A stretch of 64,000 nucleotides of DNA from JBEVJK01 sp040510195 (GTDB lineage: Bacteria > Pseudomonadota > Alphaproteobacteria > Rhizobiales > Rhizobiaceae). Position numbers and translations under genes: made by a program. The notes below the pieces were generated by a model, which did no database searches, was not told the DNA's origin, and saw only the letters and a list, made by a program, of their open reading frames with translations. Positions within the stretch are counted from its first letter, which is position 1, and each line of letters starts with the position of its first letter. This document shows, piece after piece, positions 1 to 6,980 of this stretch. The DNA is taken from contig JBEVJK010000097.1 in assembly GCA_040510195.1 (NCBI GenBank), positions 1 through 64,000 on the forward strand, given 5' to 3'.

Positions 1-38
1 GATATCCGTGCTCCCGCCCAAGTTGAAGGAGCGCAGCT

Positions 39-296
39 ATGGCTCGCTACTTTTTCCACATCCACGACGGGGCTGACCTGCTGGACGATGAAGGCTTGGA
101 GCTTCGAAACGATGAGGCCGCCAAGTCGGAGGCCATCCATGCTGCTGGCTCCATGCTTCGCGACATGCGCCTCAGCGTGTGGGCCGTCTCCCACTGGCGC
201 ATGACGGTGGTCAGCGGAGACAAGGTCATCTGCATCTTGCGCTTTTCGTCCAATGGAGCCGGTGAGCCCTGGCCGCCGATGTCACATGTAGCCTAG
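39..296 (+). CDS. DUF6894-type small protein
   Basis: An 85-residue protein opening MARYFFHIHDG, followed by an acidic DDEGLEL stretch. This is the pattern of the small rhizobial DUF6894 proteins, in which an aromatic-rich start is followed by D/E-rich and alanine-rich segments. The function is unknown; such genes are numerous in Rhizobiales. AAGGAG lies about 8 bases before the ATG, which supports the start. It converges on the Crp-like regulator gene, with 18 bp between the stops. No signal peptide or membrane segment is visible, so it is probably cytosolic. The family call rests on the remembered N-terminal pattern. Confidence 0.75.
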   Translation: MARYFFHIHDGADLLDDEGLELRNDEAAKSEAIHAAGSMLRDMRLSVWAVSHWRMTVVSGDKVICILRFSSNGAGEPWPPMSHVA

Positions 297-314
297 ACGC
301 GAGACGCAAATCGG

Positions 315-1094
315 TCAGTCGGTGACCGTCTTGACGTGCCGGCTCCGAACTCCTGCGATGTCGACCTTGCCGGGGCCGATATGCAGGTAGTTGGCCGTAA
401 ACCCGCTGAATGCCTTCAGCTTCTCGATGTTGGGGATGTAGACGGCCTTGTCGATCATCTCTACCAGCCCGGCCTCCCTCAGCGCCTTCAGCGACCTGTT
501 GGTGTGGACGATTGAGATGCCGAGCGTATCGGCAAGATCGGTCTGGGTAAGCGGGAGTTGGTAGTGGCCGTTGCTGACGAGGCCGACGATTTCGAGGCGC
601 ATCAGCATCTCGCACAGCAAGTGAGCGGTTGCCTCGACCGCCGACCGCTGGCCCATATTGACCAGCCATTCCCGCAAGACCGCTTGATCGACAAGCGTCG
701 ACCACATCAGGCCACGGGCGATGCGGGGGTGATGTTCGGTCAGATCGAGGACGGTCCGGCGGGGGATATCGACCACCGTGCAGGTCGTCAGGGTAGCGAC
801 GCTGTGATCCATGGTTCGGAAGATGAAGCCGTGCAGGTCGCAAAAATCGCCCGCAATCATGTACGAGAAGATGTGGCGTCGGCCATTGGCCAAGAGTTTA
901 TACCGGCAAGCGAAACCCTCCAAAACTAGAAGAACGTCGGTCGGCACGTCTCCCTCTTCGATGAGGTCTTGCCTTGCATCCACCTGGCGCGTTTTGGCGA
1001 TAACATTTTCGAGGACGGCCAAATCCGCTTCGGAAAGCTTCTCGAAACTCTGCAGTTTCTGAGCCAGTGAGTTCACCACACGGTCCCTGTCCAA
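315..1094 (-). CDS. Crp/Fnr-family transcriptional regulator
   Basis: A 259-residue protein with the Crp/Fnr layout: a cNMP-binding-like beta-roll at about residues 25-125, a long dimer helix at about 130-165, and a C-terminal winged helix-turn-helix at about 182-212 (LTQTDLADTLGIS followed by NRSLKALREAGLV). Cysteines are at 63, 85, 105 and 161. They do not form the N-terminal cluster of true Fnr, so an Fe-S oxygen sensor is unlikely. The ligand cannot be told from sequence. Many rhizobial paralogues of this type are stress or growth-phase regulators. The gene is transcribed alone, convergent with the DUF6894 gene. The family is secure; the target genes are unknown. Confidence 0.9.
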   Translation of the reverse strand: MDRDRVVNSLAQKLQSFEKLSEADLAVLENVIAKTRQVDARQDLIEEGDVPTDVLLVLEGFACRYKLLANGRRHIFSYMIAGDFCDLHGFIFRTMDHSVATLTTCTVVDIPRRTVLDLTEHHPRIARGLMWSTLVDQAVLREWLVNMGQRSAVEATAHLLCEMLMRLEIVGLVSNGHYQLPLTQTDLADTLGISIVHTNRSLKALREAGLVEMIDKAVYIPNIEKLKAFSGFTANYLHIGPGKVDIAGVRSRHVKTVTD

Positions 1095-1676
1095 CCGAAG
1101 AGAACGATTTTAGCCGGAAATCGCTCCCCGGGCGAGAATACCGATGGCAGCTGGGCATCCGCGTCAGCTTTGCAGACGGAATTGGTGCCCGGAGAAGGCC
1201 GCGGAGAGGGCGTTCGCGGTTGCCTCCGGAGCAAGCGACCGCGACGGAGACCCGGAGGGCGAGAAAAGCAGGGAACAACCGACAATTCCCAGCGAAACCT
1301 GCCGGGAGCGATAGAAGCCATATTCGACTTAGAGAAGTCACCCAGCGAAGAAGTCAATTCCACTGGCACGCCTAACGGGACTCGAACCCGTGTTACCAGG
1401 CGTTTCGGCGATCTAAGGATCGGCCGCATCTACCCGGTGGCCGATCGCGACGAAGCCTCGTCGCTTGCCGGCACGTTGCTCGCTGTGATCGGCGCCAGCT
1501 GGGCCTATTTCGCGGGCTGATTCTGCTCCGGGGGCCCCGGACTACCGCGAAGCGGCAAACGCGCTTCCTGCCCCGGTTTCTGTGGCTGTGGGCCTCTTAG
1601 GGCGCTGTCGAGGCCAGCTTCAGCAACCCCTTGCACCCATGCCGCCTCCTCCATGCCGGCCGCCCGGCAGCGTCCC
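1095..1676. other. Gene-poor stretch with tRNA scar
   Basis: A 580-base stretch upstream of the Crp-like gene. The open frames here lack ribosome sites and family features. One plus-strand frame reads GTRTRVTRR, the familiar artefact of translating the antisense of a tRNA T-arm. The only recognisable element is the 3' tRNA fragment listed separately. Bases 1190-1260 are rich in GGAG/CCTCC words that could form imperfect stems. No promoter is obvious. Confidence 0.5.
1364..1402 (-). other. 3' fragment of a tRNA, Glu-like (possible att scar)
   Basis: On the minus strand the segment ends in CCA, preceded by the discriminator G, a 7-base acceptor half (TAGGCGT), and a perfect T-arm with stem ACGGG/CCCGT and loop TTCGAGT. 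Before that are the variable bases GTAAC and an anticodon-stem half GCCTG. The order GCCTG-GTAAC-T-arm matches bacterial tRNA-Glu. Just 5' of this the anticodon loop and the other stem half do not pair, and no D-arm or 5' acceptor (ACGCCTA) follows. It is therefore a 3' remnant and not a working tRNA. Such fragments are typically left by integrases that recombine at tRNA 3' ends. The Glu identity is inferred. Confidence 0.55.
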
Positions 1677-1985
1677 TCATGCGCTTGTCCGCGCCGGGAT
1701 CCTTTCGGCATCGCGAGTGGCGGTCCATACCGGCGCCAGGCTGACCGGCCGTTCGGCGTGCGCGCGCTGCACCGGAGAAGGCGCTTTCGGCCGTGTCGAG
1801 AAGGCCCGCCCGAAACGGATCAGCCTTGCTGAATCGTCGGCGCCGAGCGGCGAGCCGAACTCCATCAGCCGGCGCAGCTCCATCACCGGGATCCGGGTGT
1901 CCTGCGCGATCTGATCGATGCGGTAGCGCGACTGCAGATGCCGCACGACCGTGCGGCACAGGACGACCTTGAGCGAGCGAATCAT
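1677..1985 (-). CDS. Small HTH-like protein of unknown function
   Basis: A 102-residue product. Residues 1-50 (IRSLKVVLCRTVVRHLQSRYRIDQIAQDTRIP spread over the segment) look like a helical DNA-binding region in which YRIDQIAQDTRIPVMELRRLM reads as a helix-turn-helix; the tail is basic and low in structure. Its ATG overlaps the stop of the upstream minus-strand gene by four bases (ATGA), which suggests translational coupling and supports both genes being real. I cannot assign a family. It lies between the two tRNA 3' fragments, in the accessory-looking part of the window. It may be a degraded regulator. Confidence 0.45.
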   Translation of the reverse strand: MIRSLKVVLCRTVVRHLQSRYRIDQIAQDTRIPVMELRRLMEFGSPLGADDSARLIRFGRAFSTRPKAPSPVQRAHAERPVSLAPVWTATRDAERIPARTSA

Positions 1986-2173
1986 TTCAACGTGTCCGAC
2001 GGCATGCCGAGCTTGCGCTCGAAAAGGCTGGCGATCGCATCACAAGTTTCGAGCAACGACCGGGCGAAACGATAGAGGCTGGAGCGGGCGATCTTCGCGC
2101 GGCGGGCAATCGCGTCACCGGCTTTTCTGAGACCGGCAATCATCGTTCGAAGACGATCCGCGCTTGTCGGCAT
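1982..2173 (-). CDS. Small helix-turn-helix-like protein
   Basis: A 63-residue product starting at the ATG at 2173, where GGAGG stands 13 bases upstream; an open frame reaches back to 2230 but has no better start. The core LRKAGDAIARRAKIARSS reads as a helix-turn-helix (IARRAKIARSSLYRF), the kind of segment seen at the start of small phage- or island-type regulators. It is followed by four overlapping bases (ATGA) linking it to the next gene. No family is recognised. A two-gene unit of tiny HTH proteins is unusual, and partner regulators are one possibility. Confidence is limited by the small size and missing homology data. Confidence 0.45.
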   Translation of the reverse strand: MPTSADRLRTMIAGLRKAGDAIARRAKIARSSLYRFARSLLETCDAIASLFERKLGMPSDTLK

Positions 2174-2612
2174 CTTTTGAAGAAATCCTCCCGGCCGCGG
2201 ACTTTGCCACCGAAGCCCCGGCTTCGGCAACTTTCCCTGGAGCCCGCCGATGCCCGTTTAAAAGCCCTGCCTTGCCACCTGCGCGGCCGGCCGCGGGGCA
2301 GTCGAGACCTTCGGGGATTTTCCAAAATTGGAAACTCTCGCGGCCATCAGCGGCGATCTTCGCGAATTAGGAGTGACTCCTAAATCCAAGCGCCGCCGGC
2401 TGCGGATCCAAAACGCATCGGACGAGAAGCAGATGCAGCGCTCGCAATTAGCCGGCGACCGTCAGGTGAGACCTTCATGAATTACACATAGGTACCAAGC
2501 GCGGTCGGCGAGTGTGCTTTCTACCTTTTTGGAAAATGCAGTACAAACTGCAGTACAGCGCGAGTTTTTGATGGGTAAGTCTTTGATATAATAACGAAGA
2601 CCTCCCACCAGA

Positions 2613-2664
2613 CAGCGGCCTTCTAAGCCGATGGTCACAGGTTCGAATCCTGTCGGGATCGCCA
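2613..2664 (+). other. 3' half of tRNA-Arg(UCU) (possible att scar)
   Basis: Bases 2615-2631 fold as an anticodon arm, GCGGC / CTTCTAA / GCCGA, with one mismatched closing pair; the loop carries TCT, the arginine UCU anticodon. A five-base variable loop follows, then a perfect T-arm (ACAGG / TTCGAAT / CCTGT), acceptor half CGGGATC, discriminator G and CCA. The matching 5' acceptor (GATCCCG) and any D-arm are absent upstream, where the DNA becomes AT-rich. It is a 3' half and not a functional tRNA. The anticodon loop is where many tyrosine integrases cut, so this is a candidate attachment-site remnant. Confidence 0.7.
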
Positions 2665-2950
2665 CCAACCAACTGAAAACGATTGTCTTTTCGCCGCGCT
2701 CGGTCACGCCAAGCAAGCGAGATCAGCATATCTTTGGTTGAAATATCCAAGATTATTCTCACGTGGGGGTTGCGCTGCGTACGCTGTTGTGCGCATTATT
2801 GGCTATTCCGAGGCACTGCGCTCCGGCACGTCCTTCAAGGCCCTAGGTTGGGTCGGAGCGCCGCCAGGCTCGTCGTTCGGGCGGCGTGCCTTGGATGGCC
2901 GTGGCGTCTCTCGGTCGCGGCGCGGTTCCGGCGGGCACGGGGACCGCGGC

Positions 2951-3104
2951 GGTTGCGGCACGGTCCTGGCAGCGATGCTTGGGGCACTGCCCTGGCGGGA
3001 TGTGCGATGGTTGCGGCTTTGTCCTGGCAGGACGTGCGACGGCTGGGGCACGGTCCTGGCGGGATGTGCGATGGTTGCGGCATTGTCCTAGCGGATACTG
3101 CGAA
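2951..3104 (+). repeat. Degenerate ~32-bp tandem repeat
   Basis: About five imperfect copies start at 2951, 2981, 3009, 3041 and 3073. The best-preserved units follow GGTTGCGGC, then a short variable part, then GTCCTGGC, then GGGATGTGCGAT. Two units are exactly 32 bases, one is 30, and one is 28 with about four bases missing. A 32-base period is not a multiple of three, which argues against a coding repeat. There are no conserved spacers, so it is not CRISPR. Confidence 0.7.
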
Positions 3105-3166
3105 CGGAGCGGCCGCGCGCGGCCCCGACGGGGCACCGGGACCGGAGCGGGTGCCCACACGACCGC

Positions 3167-3202
3167 CGCTTCTGGACGACTAGGCGCTTCTGGACGACTA
3201 GG
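3167..3202 (+). repeat. Exact 18-bp tandem duplication
   Basis: The 18-base word CGCTTCTGGACGACTAGG occurs twice back to back (3167-3184 and 3185-3202), just before the small gene at 3243. It is most simply a recent slippage duplication; each copy contributes an in-frame TAG in one frame. Confidence 0.85.
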
Positions 3203-3242
3203 CGACGGCAACGTAGTCTGGGCTCCTTGCGAGGCAGTGCCG

Positions 3243-3488
3243 ATGCCGGCCAGAGATCAGCTGGAGGGCGCGGTCCAGTCGTATTTCGAAGTCTACGGCG
3301 ACGCCGGCCCCATCTCGATCAGCCATGCGCTTCGCATGGTCCGTCGCTCCTTGACGACGTCCCTCAATGACGAAGCGCTGATCGGGATCATCGCCACCCA
3401 AGCGCTGGCGCGCGGGCTCGTCGTGGAACTGGATCACGTCAAGGTCAGCGCCGACAAGGCTGCCACGGCAAGAAAACCTCTCGCCTGA
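3243..3488 (+). CDS. Small conserved-looking protein, unknown function
   Basis: An 81-residue product starting at the ATG at 3243 with GAGG eight bases upstream. A longer in-frame extension back to 2886 would translate the tandem repeat and is rejected. The protein opens MPARDQLEGAVQSYF and is mainly helical; a middle part (ALRMVRRSLTTSLND) is followed by an IIATQALARGL segment and a basic end. There is no signal peptide or membrane helix. No family is recognised; short proteins of this layout are common as unannotated rhizobial genes. It is followed after 55 bases by a secreted protein gene with its own promoter signal. Confidence 0.6.
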   Translation: MPARDQLEGAVQSYFEVYGDAGPISISHALRMVRRSLTTSLNDEALIGIIATQALARGLVVELDHVKVSADKAATARKPLA

Positions 3489-3494
3489 TCTGAC

Positions 3495-3512
3495 TTGGCA
3501 CGGAACTTGGAT
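3495..3512 (+). promoter_or_regulatory. Sigma54-like promoter
   Basis: The string TTGGCACGGAACTTGGAT matches the RpoN pattern TTGGCACG-N4-TTGC(A/T) at every defined position except the C of the -12 GC. The -24 GG and the spacing are right. It would start transcription near 3522, about 20 bases before the ATG at 3544. The embedded GGAAC could instead be half of an EcfG stress promoter, but the matching CGTT at 16-17 bases is missing. Confidence 0.45.
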
Positions 3513-3543
3513 CGGCTCCCACACACGTCAGGGGTGATCCAAG

Positions 3544-3831
3544 ATGAAACAATGGCTGATGGCTACCGTGCTGCTGATGGCGCCTCTTCCGGCCGGCGCA
3601 CAGGATGCGCAGGACAACGTCATGGCCATACCCGTCGCGGCGAGCGACATGGGTGGCCAGATGGACGACGAGGCCGCCGCCGACGCCCTCTGGGAAGCGA
3701 CCGCCAGCGACGATGAGGAGGATTGCGATCTCTACCTCGAGGATGAATTTCAGGCAGCCGTCGACGGCGCGCTGTTTTACCGGGCCGCCTCGGCTGATGC
3801 CGCAACGGACAGTGTCGAGGCTGAGCAGTGA
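3544..3831 (+). CDS. Small secreted acidic protein
   Basis: A 95-residue product with a clear Sec signal peptide (MKQWLMATVLLMAPLPAGA, cleavage after AGA-QDA at about residue 20). The mature part is very acidic (DDEAAADALWEATASDDEED and further D/E) with a single cysteine. A good ribosome site (AGGGGTGA) precedes the ATG. No domain is recognised; acidic periplasmic proteins of this kind may bind cations, but that is only a guess. The sigma54-like promoter directly upstream suggests separate control from the gene before it. Confidence 0.65.
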   Translation: MKQWLMATVLLMAPLPAGAQDAQDNVMAIPVAASDMGGQMDDEAAADALWEATASDDEEDCDLYLEDEFQAAVDGALFYRAASADAATDSVEAEQ

Positions 3832-4133
3832 GAGACCGCCTCAAGACATCGGCCTGGAGCTTCGTTGGCAGGTTGGCATTCGGCCTGCGGGAGCTGGTCG
3901 TCCCCAGCTATCGCCCGGAGAGACACTACATGCGCGGGCCAGGCCCGGCCTGTGCGCGCGGGCACGCAGCGACCGCAAGTCGAACCAGGCCTTCCGAATC
4001 GGAGCGCTTGCGGCAGAGAGACGTCTAGGTCCGGGCAGGCGCTCGCAGCAAGCCGCAAAACCTGCGGGCTCGCTGCGACAAGAGCATGCGGCTCACGGGC
4101 TGGAGCGCCCGCGAGCCGCAATGCCATTTCCTG
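3832..4133. other. Intergenic, no gene seen
   Basis: A 302-base stretch between the secreted protein gene and the end of the oxygenase gene. A 66-codon frame starts on the GTG overlapping the previous stop, but its basic, compositionally biased product (many Arg and Pro) has no recognisable pattern. No clear terminator or repeat is visible. Confidence 0.4.
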
Positions 4134-5066
4134 TCAGCTCGCCGCGCCGGCGAGCCTAGCGTCGAAACGCAGGACCTTGTCGTCGCTCTCCGTGCCGTCG
4201 TCGTAGAGGCGGATGACCTCCTCGGGCAGGAGCTTGCCGTCTGCCGCACAGATGTAGTCGCGCATCGTCGTGCCGGTGCTGCGCGAATCGATGTTGGCGG
4301 CGCCGCGACGCTCCACCACGTCGTCATAGTGGACGGTCCGGAAGTCGATGCTGTAGCGCGCCAGGTCCGTCGTGTTGGGCACCGTCTCGTGCAGCTGGGC
4401 CCCAGAGAACAGGATGATGGCACCCGTCGGCGGCAGGTAACGCAGCGACTGGCCCTCGAGCTCCTGCTGCGGCTTGGGTTGCTCGCGCGTGTCGCTCTTC
4501 ACGTGCTGGGCTGCGCTCGCGCGGTTTTTGGTGTTCCACTCGTAGTAGTTGTAGATCTCCGAATTGTTCTTCACAGGCTTGTCGAAATACTCCGGGTAGA
4601 ACCCCATCGCGTTGTTGGCATCCACCTGGTAGATCGGCATCCACCAGTTGATCTGGCACATCGGCGCCGAGTACCAGGTGTCGCGGTGCGGGTGGAAGGC
4701 ATATGCGATGCCGGACGAGAGGAAGTGCGAAGGATAGGCCGACCGCATCCGCGGCACGTCGAAATAAAGCTTCTCGAGATCGACGCCCGTCTCCCTCATG
4801 ATCTGCGGGATCAGCTCCTTGCACGTCGGATGATGAATGAATGCGGGCTTCATCTTGGAGAGGATGGCCGCCACGTCTTCCGCCGATTCGTGATCGTGGA
4901 TGGTGCGGGGGTCGCGCCCCTCGAAGGCGGTGTCCAGCATCTCCCGGGCGAACGCCACCAGCGCCTTGCTGGCCGGCGTCGGGGAGAGGATGATGATGTC
5001 TCCCGAATAGAGGCGACGGCGGCGCTCGTCGTCGCTGAACTCGGGATCGAAATAGACAGCTGCCAT
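4134..5066 (-). CDS. Fe(II)/2-oxoglutarate oxygenase, phytanoyl-CoA-type
   Basis: A 310-residue protein with the double-stranded beta-helix facial triad: HPHRD at 125-129 gives H127-x-D129, and AQLHET gives the distal H226. R237, eleven residues on, is placed to bind the 2-oxoglutarate carboxylate. Families with this layout hydroxylate small molecules, lipids or amino acids using O2 and 2-oxoglutarate. The substrate cannot be read from sequence, and no biosynthetic neighbours help: the gene stands alone, between a gene-free stretch and a divergently transcribed acetyltransferase gene. It has no signal peptide and is probably cytosolic. Confidence 0.75.
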   Translation of the reverse strand: MAAVYFDPEFSDDERRRRLYSGDIIILSPTPASKALVAFAREMLDTAFEGRDPRTIHDHESAEDVAAILSKMKPAFIHHPTCKELIPQIMRETGVDLEKLYFDVPRMRSAYPSHFLSSGIAYAFHPHRDTWYSAPMCQINWWMPIYQVDANNAMGFYPEYFDKPVKNNSEIYNYYEWNTKNRASAAQHVKSDTREQPKPQQELEGQSLRYLPPTGAIILFSGAQLHETVPNTTDLARYSIDFRTVHYDDVVERRGAANIDSRSTGTTMRDYICAADGKLLPEEVIRLYDDGTESDDKVLRFDARLAGAAS

Positions 5067-5287
5067 GGTGCGTCCCTCGACTGGGTGCCGGTGATCCGGC
5101 TCGAAAATGCGTGAATGGTCCGACCGCCCCGAGCTAGGGCGTCGGCAGATGTTACGGGCGTTGCAGCTTGGCTATCGAGCACTTCCTTCGACGTATCGGC
5201 GGCTACCCGCTCACCGTTTGGAGGGCGATGGGGTAAGGTCTCGATCCGCCGTCTCGTTGGGCTGGCGGCCATGGGGCAGGAAAAGCA

Positions 5288-5806
5288 ATGGCCGAGACGA
5301 TCGCACCCGCGACGAGCGATGTCGACTTCGCCGACTTTGCGGCCTTGGTGCGCGACTATGTCGAGTGGAGCCGGCACCGCTATGCCGGCGATGCCTGGTT
5401 CATGGACGCCGCCTTCGGCCACCAGGCGCTCGATGCGGAGCTGGCGGAGGGCTTCCCGGCCTATCGGCCGCCCGGCGGCTGCACGCTCCTGGCAAAGCGG
5501 GACCGACGCACGCTGGGCGGCGTCGCCTACCGGCGCCTGTCGGACGAGGCCTGCGAGATGAAACGGCTGTTCGTCCGCGCCGAAGGGCAGGGACGCGGGC
5601 TCGGCCGCCGTCTTTGCCTGGCCCTGATGGAGGCTGCCCGGATTTCAGGCTACCGCGTGATGCGGCTGGACACCGCCGACCTGTTCGGCGAGGCCATCGC
5701 GCTCTACCGGACGGTCGGGTTTCGCGATTGCCCGCCCTTCCACGCCTATCCGGAGACGATCTCGCCTCGCATCGTGTTCATGGAGCGGCCGCTGTCGGAC
5801 CCGTGA
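5288..5806 (+). CDS. GNAT-family N-acetyltransferase
   Basis: A 172-residue single-domain GNAT protein. Motif A is EMKRLFVRAEGQGRGLGRRL at about 90-109, with the acetyl-CoA pyrophosphate loop Q101-G-R-G-L-G106. The later segment IALYRTVGF at about 137-145 is motif B with the usual tyrosine. It should transfer an acetyl group from acetyl-CoA to an amine; the acceptor is unknown. AGGAAAAGCA precedes the ATG. The last 29 bases overlap the 3' end of the converging metC gene. Confidence 0.85.
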   Translation: MAETIAPATSDVDFADFAALVRDYVEWSRHRYAGDAWFMDAAFGHQALDAELAEGFPAYRPPGGCTLLAKRDRRTLGGVAYRRLSDEACEMKRLFVRAEGQGRGLGRRLCLALMEAARISGYRVMRLDTADLFGEAIALYRTVGFRDCPPFHAYPETISPRIVFMERPLSDP

Positions 5807-6980
5807 CCGAAAGCGATGCCGCCGCGTCGAGCCCGCGCTTTAGATCCTCGATCAGGTCTTCGGGGTCCTCAAGGCCTATCTGCAGCCGGATGAGCGGGCC
5901 CTCGGGCGGCGCCATGGCGATCGTGCGGTCGGCGAGCCAGGGCGCCACCGCGAGGCTCTCGAAACCGCCCCAGGAATAGCCGAGGCCGAAGATTCGCAGG
6001 GCGTCGAGAAAGGCGTGCGCCGCCTCGTTGCCGCCGCCCGAAAGCACGGCGGAGAAGATGCCGCTGGCCCCCGTGAAGTCGCGCTTCCAGATCGCGTGAC
6101 CCGGGTGGCTCTCGAGTCCCGGATGCAGGACGCGCGCTATGCAGGGTTGCGCTTCGAGCCAGCTGGCGATCAGCAGCGCGCTTTTCTGATGCCGTTCGAG
6201 CCGCACGCCCATGGTGCGCAGGCCGCGCAGCACCTGGTAGACGTCGTCGGGGCCAGGCGAAGCGCCGATCGCCAGGTAGGCGTCGCGCAGCCGTTTCCAG
6301 CACGCCTCGTTGGCCGAGGCGAGGCCGAGCAGCACGTCGGAATGGCCTGCCTGGTATTTGGTGGCCGCGCTGATGACGATGTCGGCACCCCGATCCAGCC
6401 CGCGGAAGAAGATCGGCGTTGCCCAGGTGTTGTCCAGCATCAGCACGGCACCGCCGGCATGCGCAGCTGCGGCGATGGCCGGGACGTCCTGCACTTCGTA
6501 GGTGACCGACCCCGGGCTTTCGGCGAACACCACCTTCGTTTGCGGGCGCATCAAGGCGGCGATCGTCCCGCCGGCGAGCGGATCGTAATACTCGACGGCG
6601 ACGCCCAGCCGCTTCAGCATTGTGTCGGCGAAGCGGCGCGTCGGTCCGTAGACCGAATCGACCATCAGCAGGTGGTCTCCGGCCGACAGGAAGCCGAGCA
6701 GCGGCACCGTGACCGCCGCCAGGCCGGACGGCACGATGATGGTGCCGGCCGCACCCTCCAGCGCGTCGACGGCGGCCGCCAGCGCATCGGTTGTCGGCGT
6801 GCCATGGGTTCCATATGTGTATTTCTGGTTGCGCGCCGTCATCGTGCCGGCATCCGGGTAGAGCACGGTCGACGCATGGACCACGGGTGGGTTGATGAAG
6901 CCGAAATACTCGTGCGGGTCGTTGCCCAGATGGGCAAGGCGCGTGTTGATGCCGGCAGCGGAATAGTCGTGCTTGGCCAT
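5778..6980 (-). CDS. metC: Cystathionine beta-lyase (Cys/Met metabolism PLP enzyme)
   Basis: A 400-residue PLP enzyme of the Cys/Met gamma-family, fold type I. Signature points are the cofactor phosphate loop YTYGTHG (Y56), the S85-G-L stretch, D183 in LMLDNTWATP, which contacts the pyridine nitrogen, and K208 in SAATKYQAGH, which forms the Schiff base. Length and the NTWATP motif favour cystathionine beta-lyase (cystathionine to homocysteine, pyruvate and ammonia) over gamma-synthase, but close paralogues are hard to split. The ATG at 6980 is preferred; an upstream GTG at 7010 adds ten residues not typical of the family. It converges on the GNAT gene with a 29-base overlap. Confidence 0.85.
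   Translation of the reverse strand: MAKHDYSAAGINTRLAHLGNDPHEYFGFINPPVVHASTVLYPDAGTMTARNQKYTYGTHGTPTTDALAAAVDALEGAAGTIIVPSGLAAVTVPLLGFLSAGDHLLMVDSVYGPTRRFADTMLKRLGVAVEYYDPLAGGTIAALMRPQTKVVFAESPGSVTYEVQDVPAIAAAAHAGGAVLMLDNTWATPIFFRGLDRGADIVISAATKYQAGHSDVLLGLASANEACWKRLRDAYLAIGASPGPDDVYQVLRGLRTMGVRLERHQKSALLIASWLEAQPCIARVLHPGLESHPGHAIWKRDFTGASGIFSAVLSGGGNEAAHAFLDALRIFGLGYSWGGFESLAVAPWLADRTIAMAPPEGPLIRLQIGLEDPEDLIEDLKRGLDAAASLSVTGPTAAAP

Larger units (their letters stand above)
2174..3242. other. Gene-free accessory stretch
   Basis: Just over 1 kb without a credible gene. About 2470-2600 is clearly richer in A/T than its surroundings and contains two direct copies of TGCAGTACA three bases apart. 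It leads into the 3' half of a tRNA-Arg. From 2950 to 3105 there is a degenerate 32-base tandem repeat, and near 3167-3202 an exact 18-base duplication. Long frames over this DNA translate the repeats or the tRNA antisense (RIRTCDHRL) and are artefacts. Base composition and tRNA debris suggest a remnant integration site. Confidence 0.55.

Noticed and set aside
1170..1520. Frame over the tRNA-Glu-like fragment (reads GTRTRVTRR)
   Set aside because: Same artefact, on the other tRNA remnant.
2475..2762. Frame over the tRNA-Arg fragment (reads RIRTCDHRL)
   Set aside because: Classic artefact of translating the antisense of a tRNA.
2951..3104. CRISPR array
   Set aside because: Repeat units abut without spacers and no cas genes are present.
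3828..4028. 66-codon frame starting on the GTG over the previous stop
   Set aside because: Start overlap is suggestive, but the product is Arg/Pro-rich without any pattern and no ribosome site is clear.
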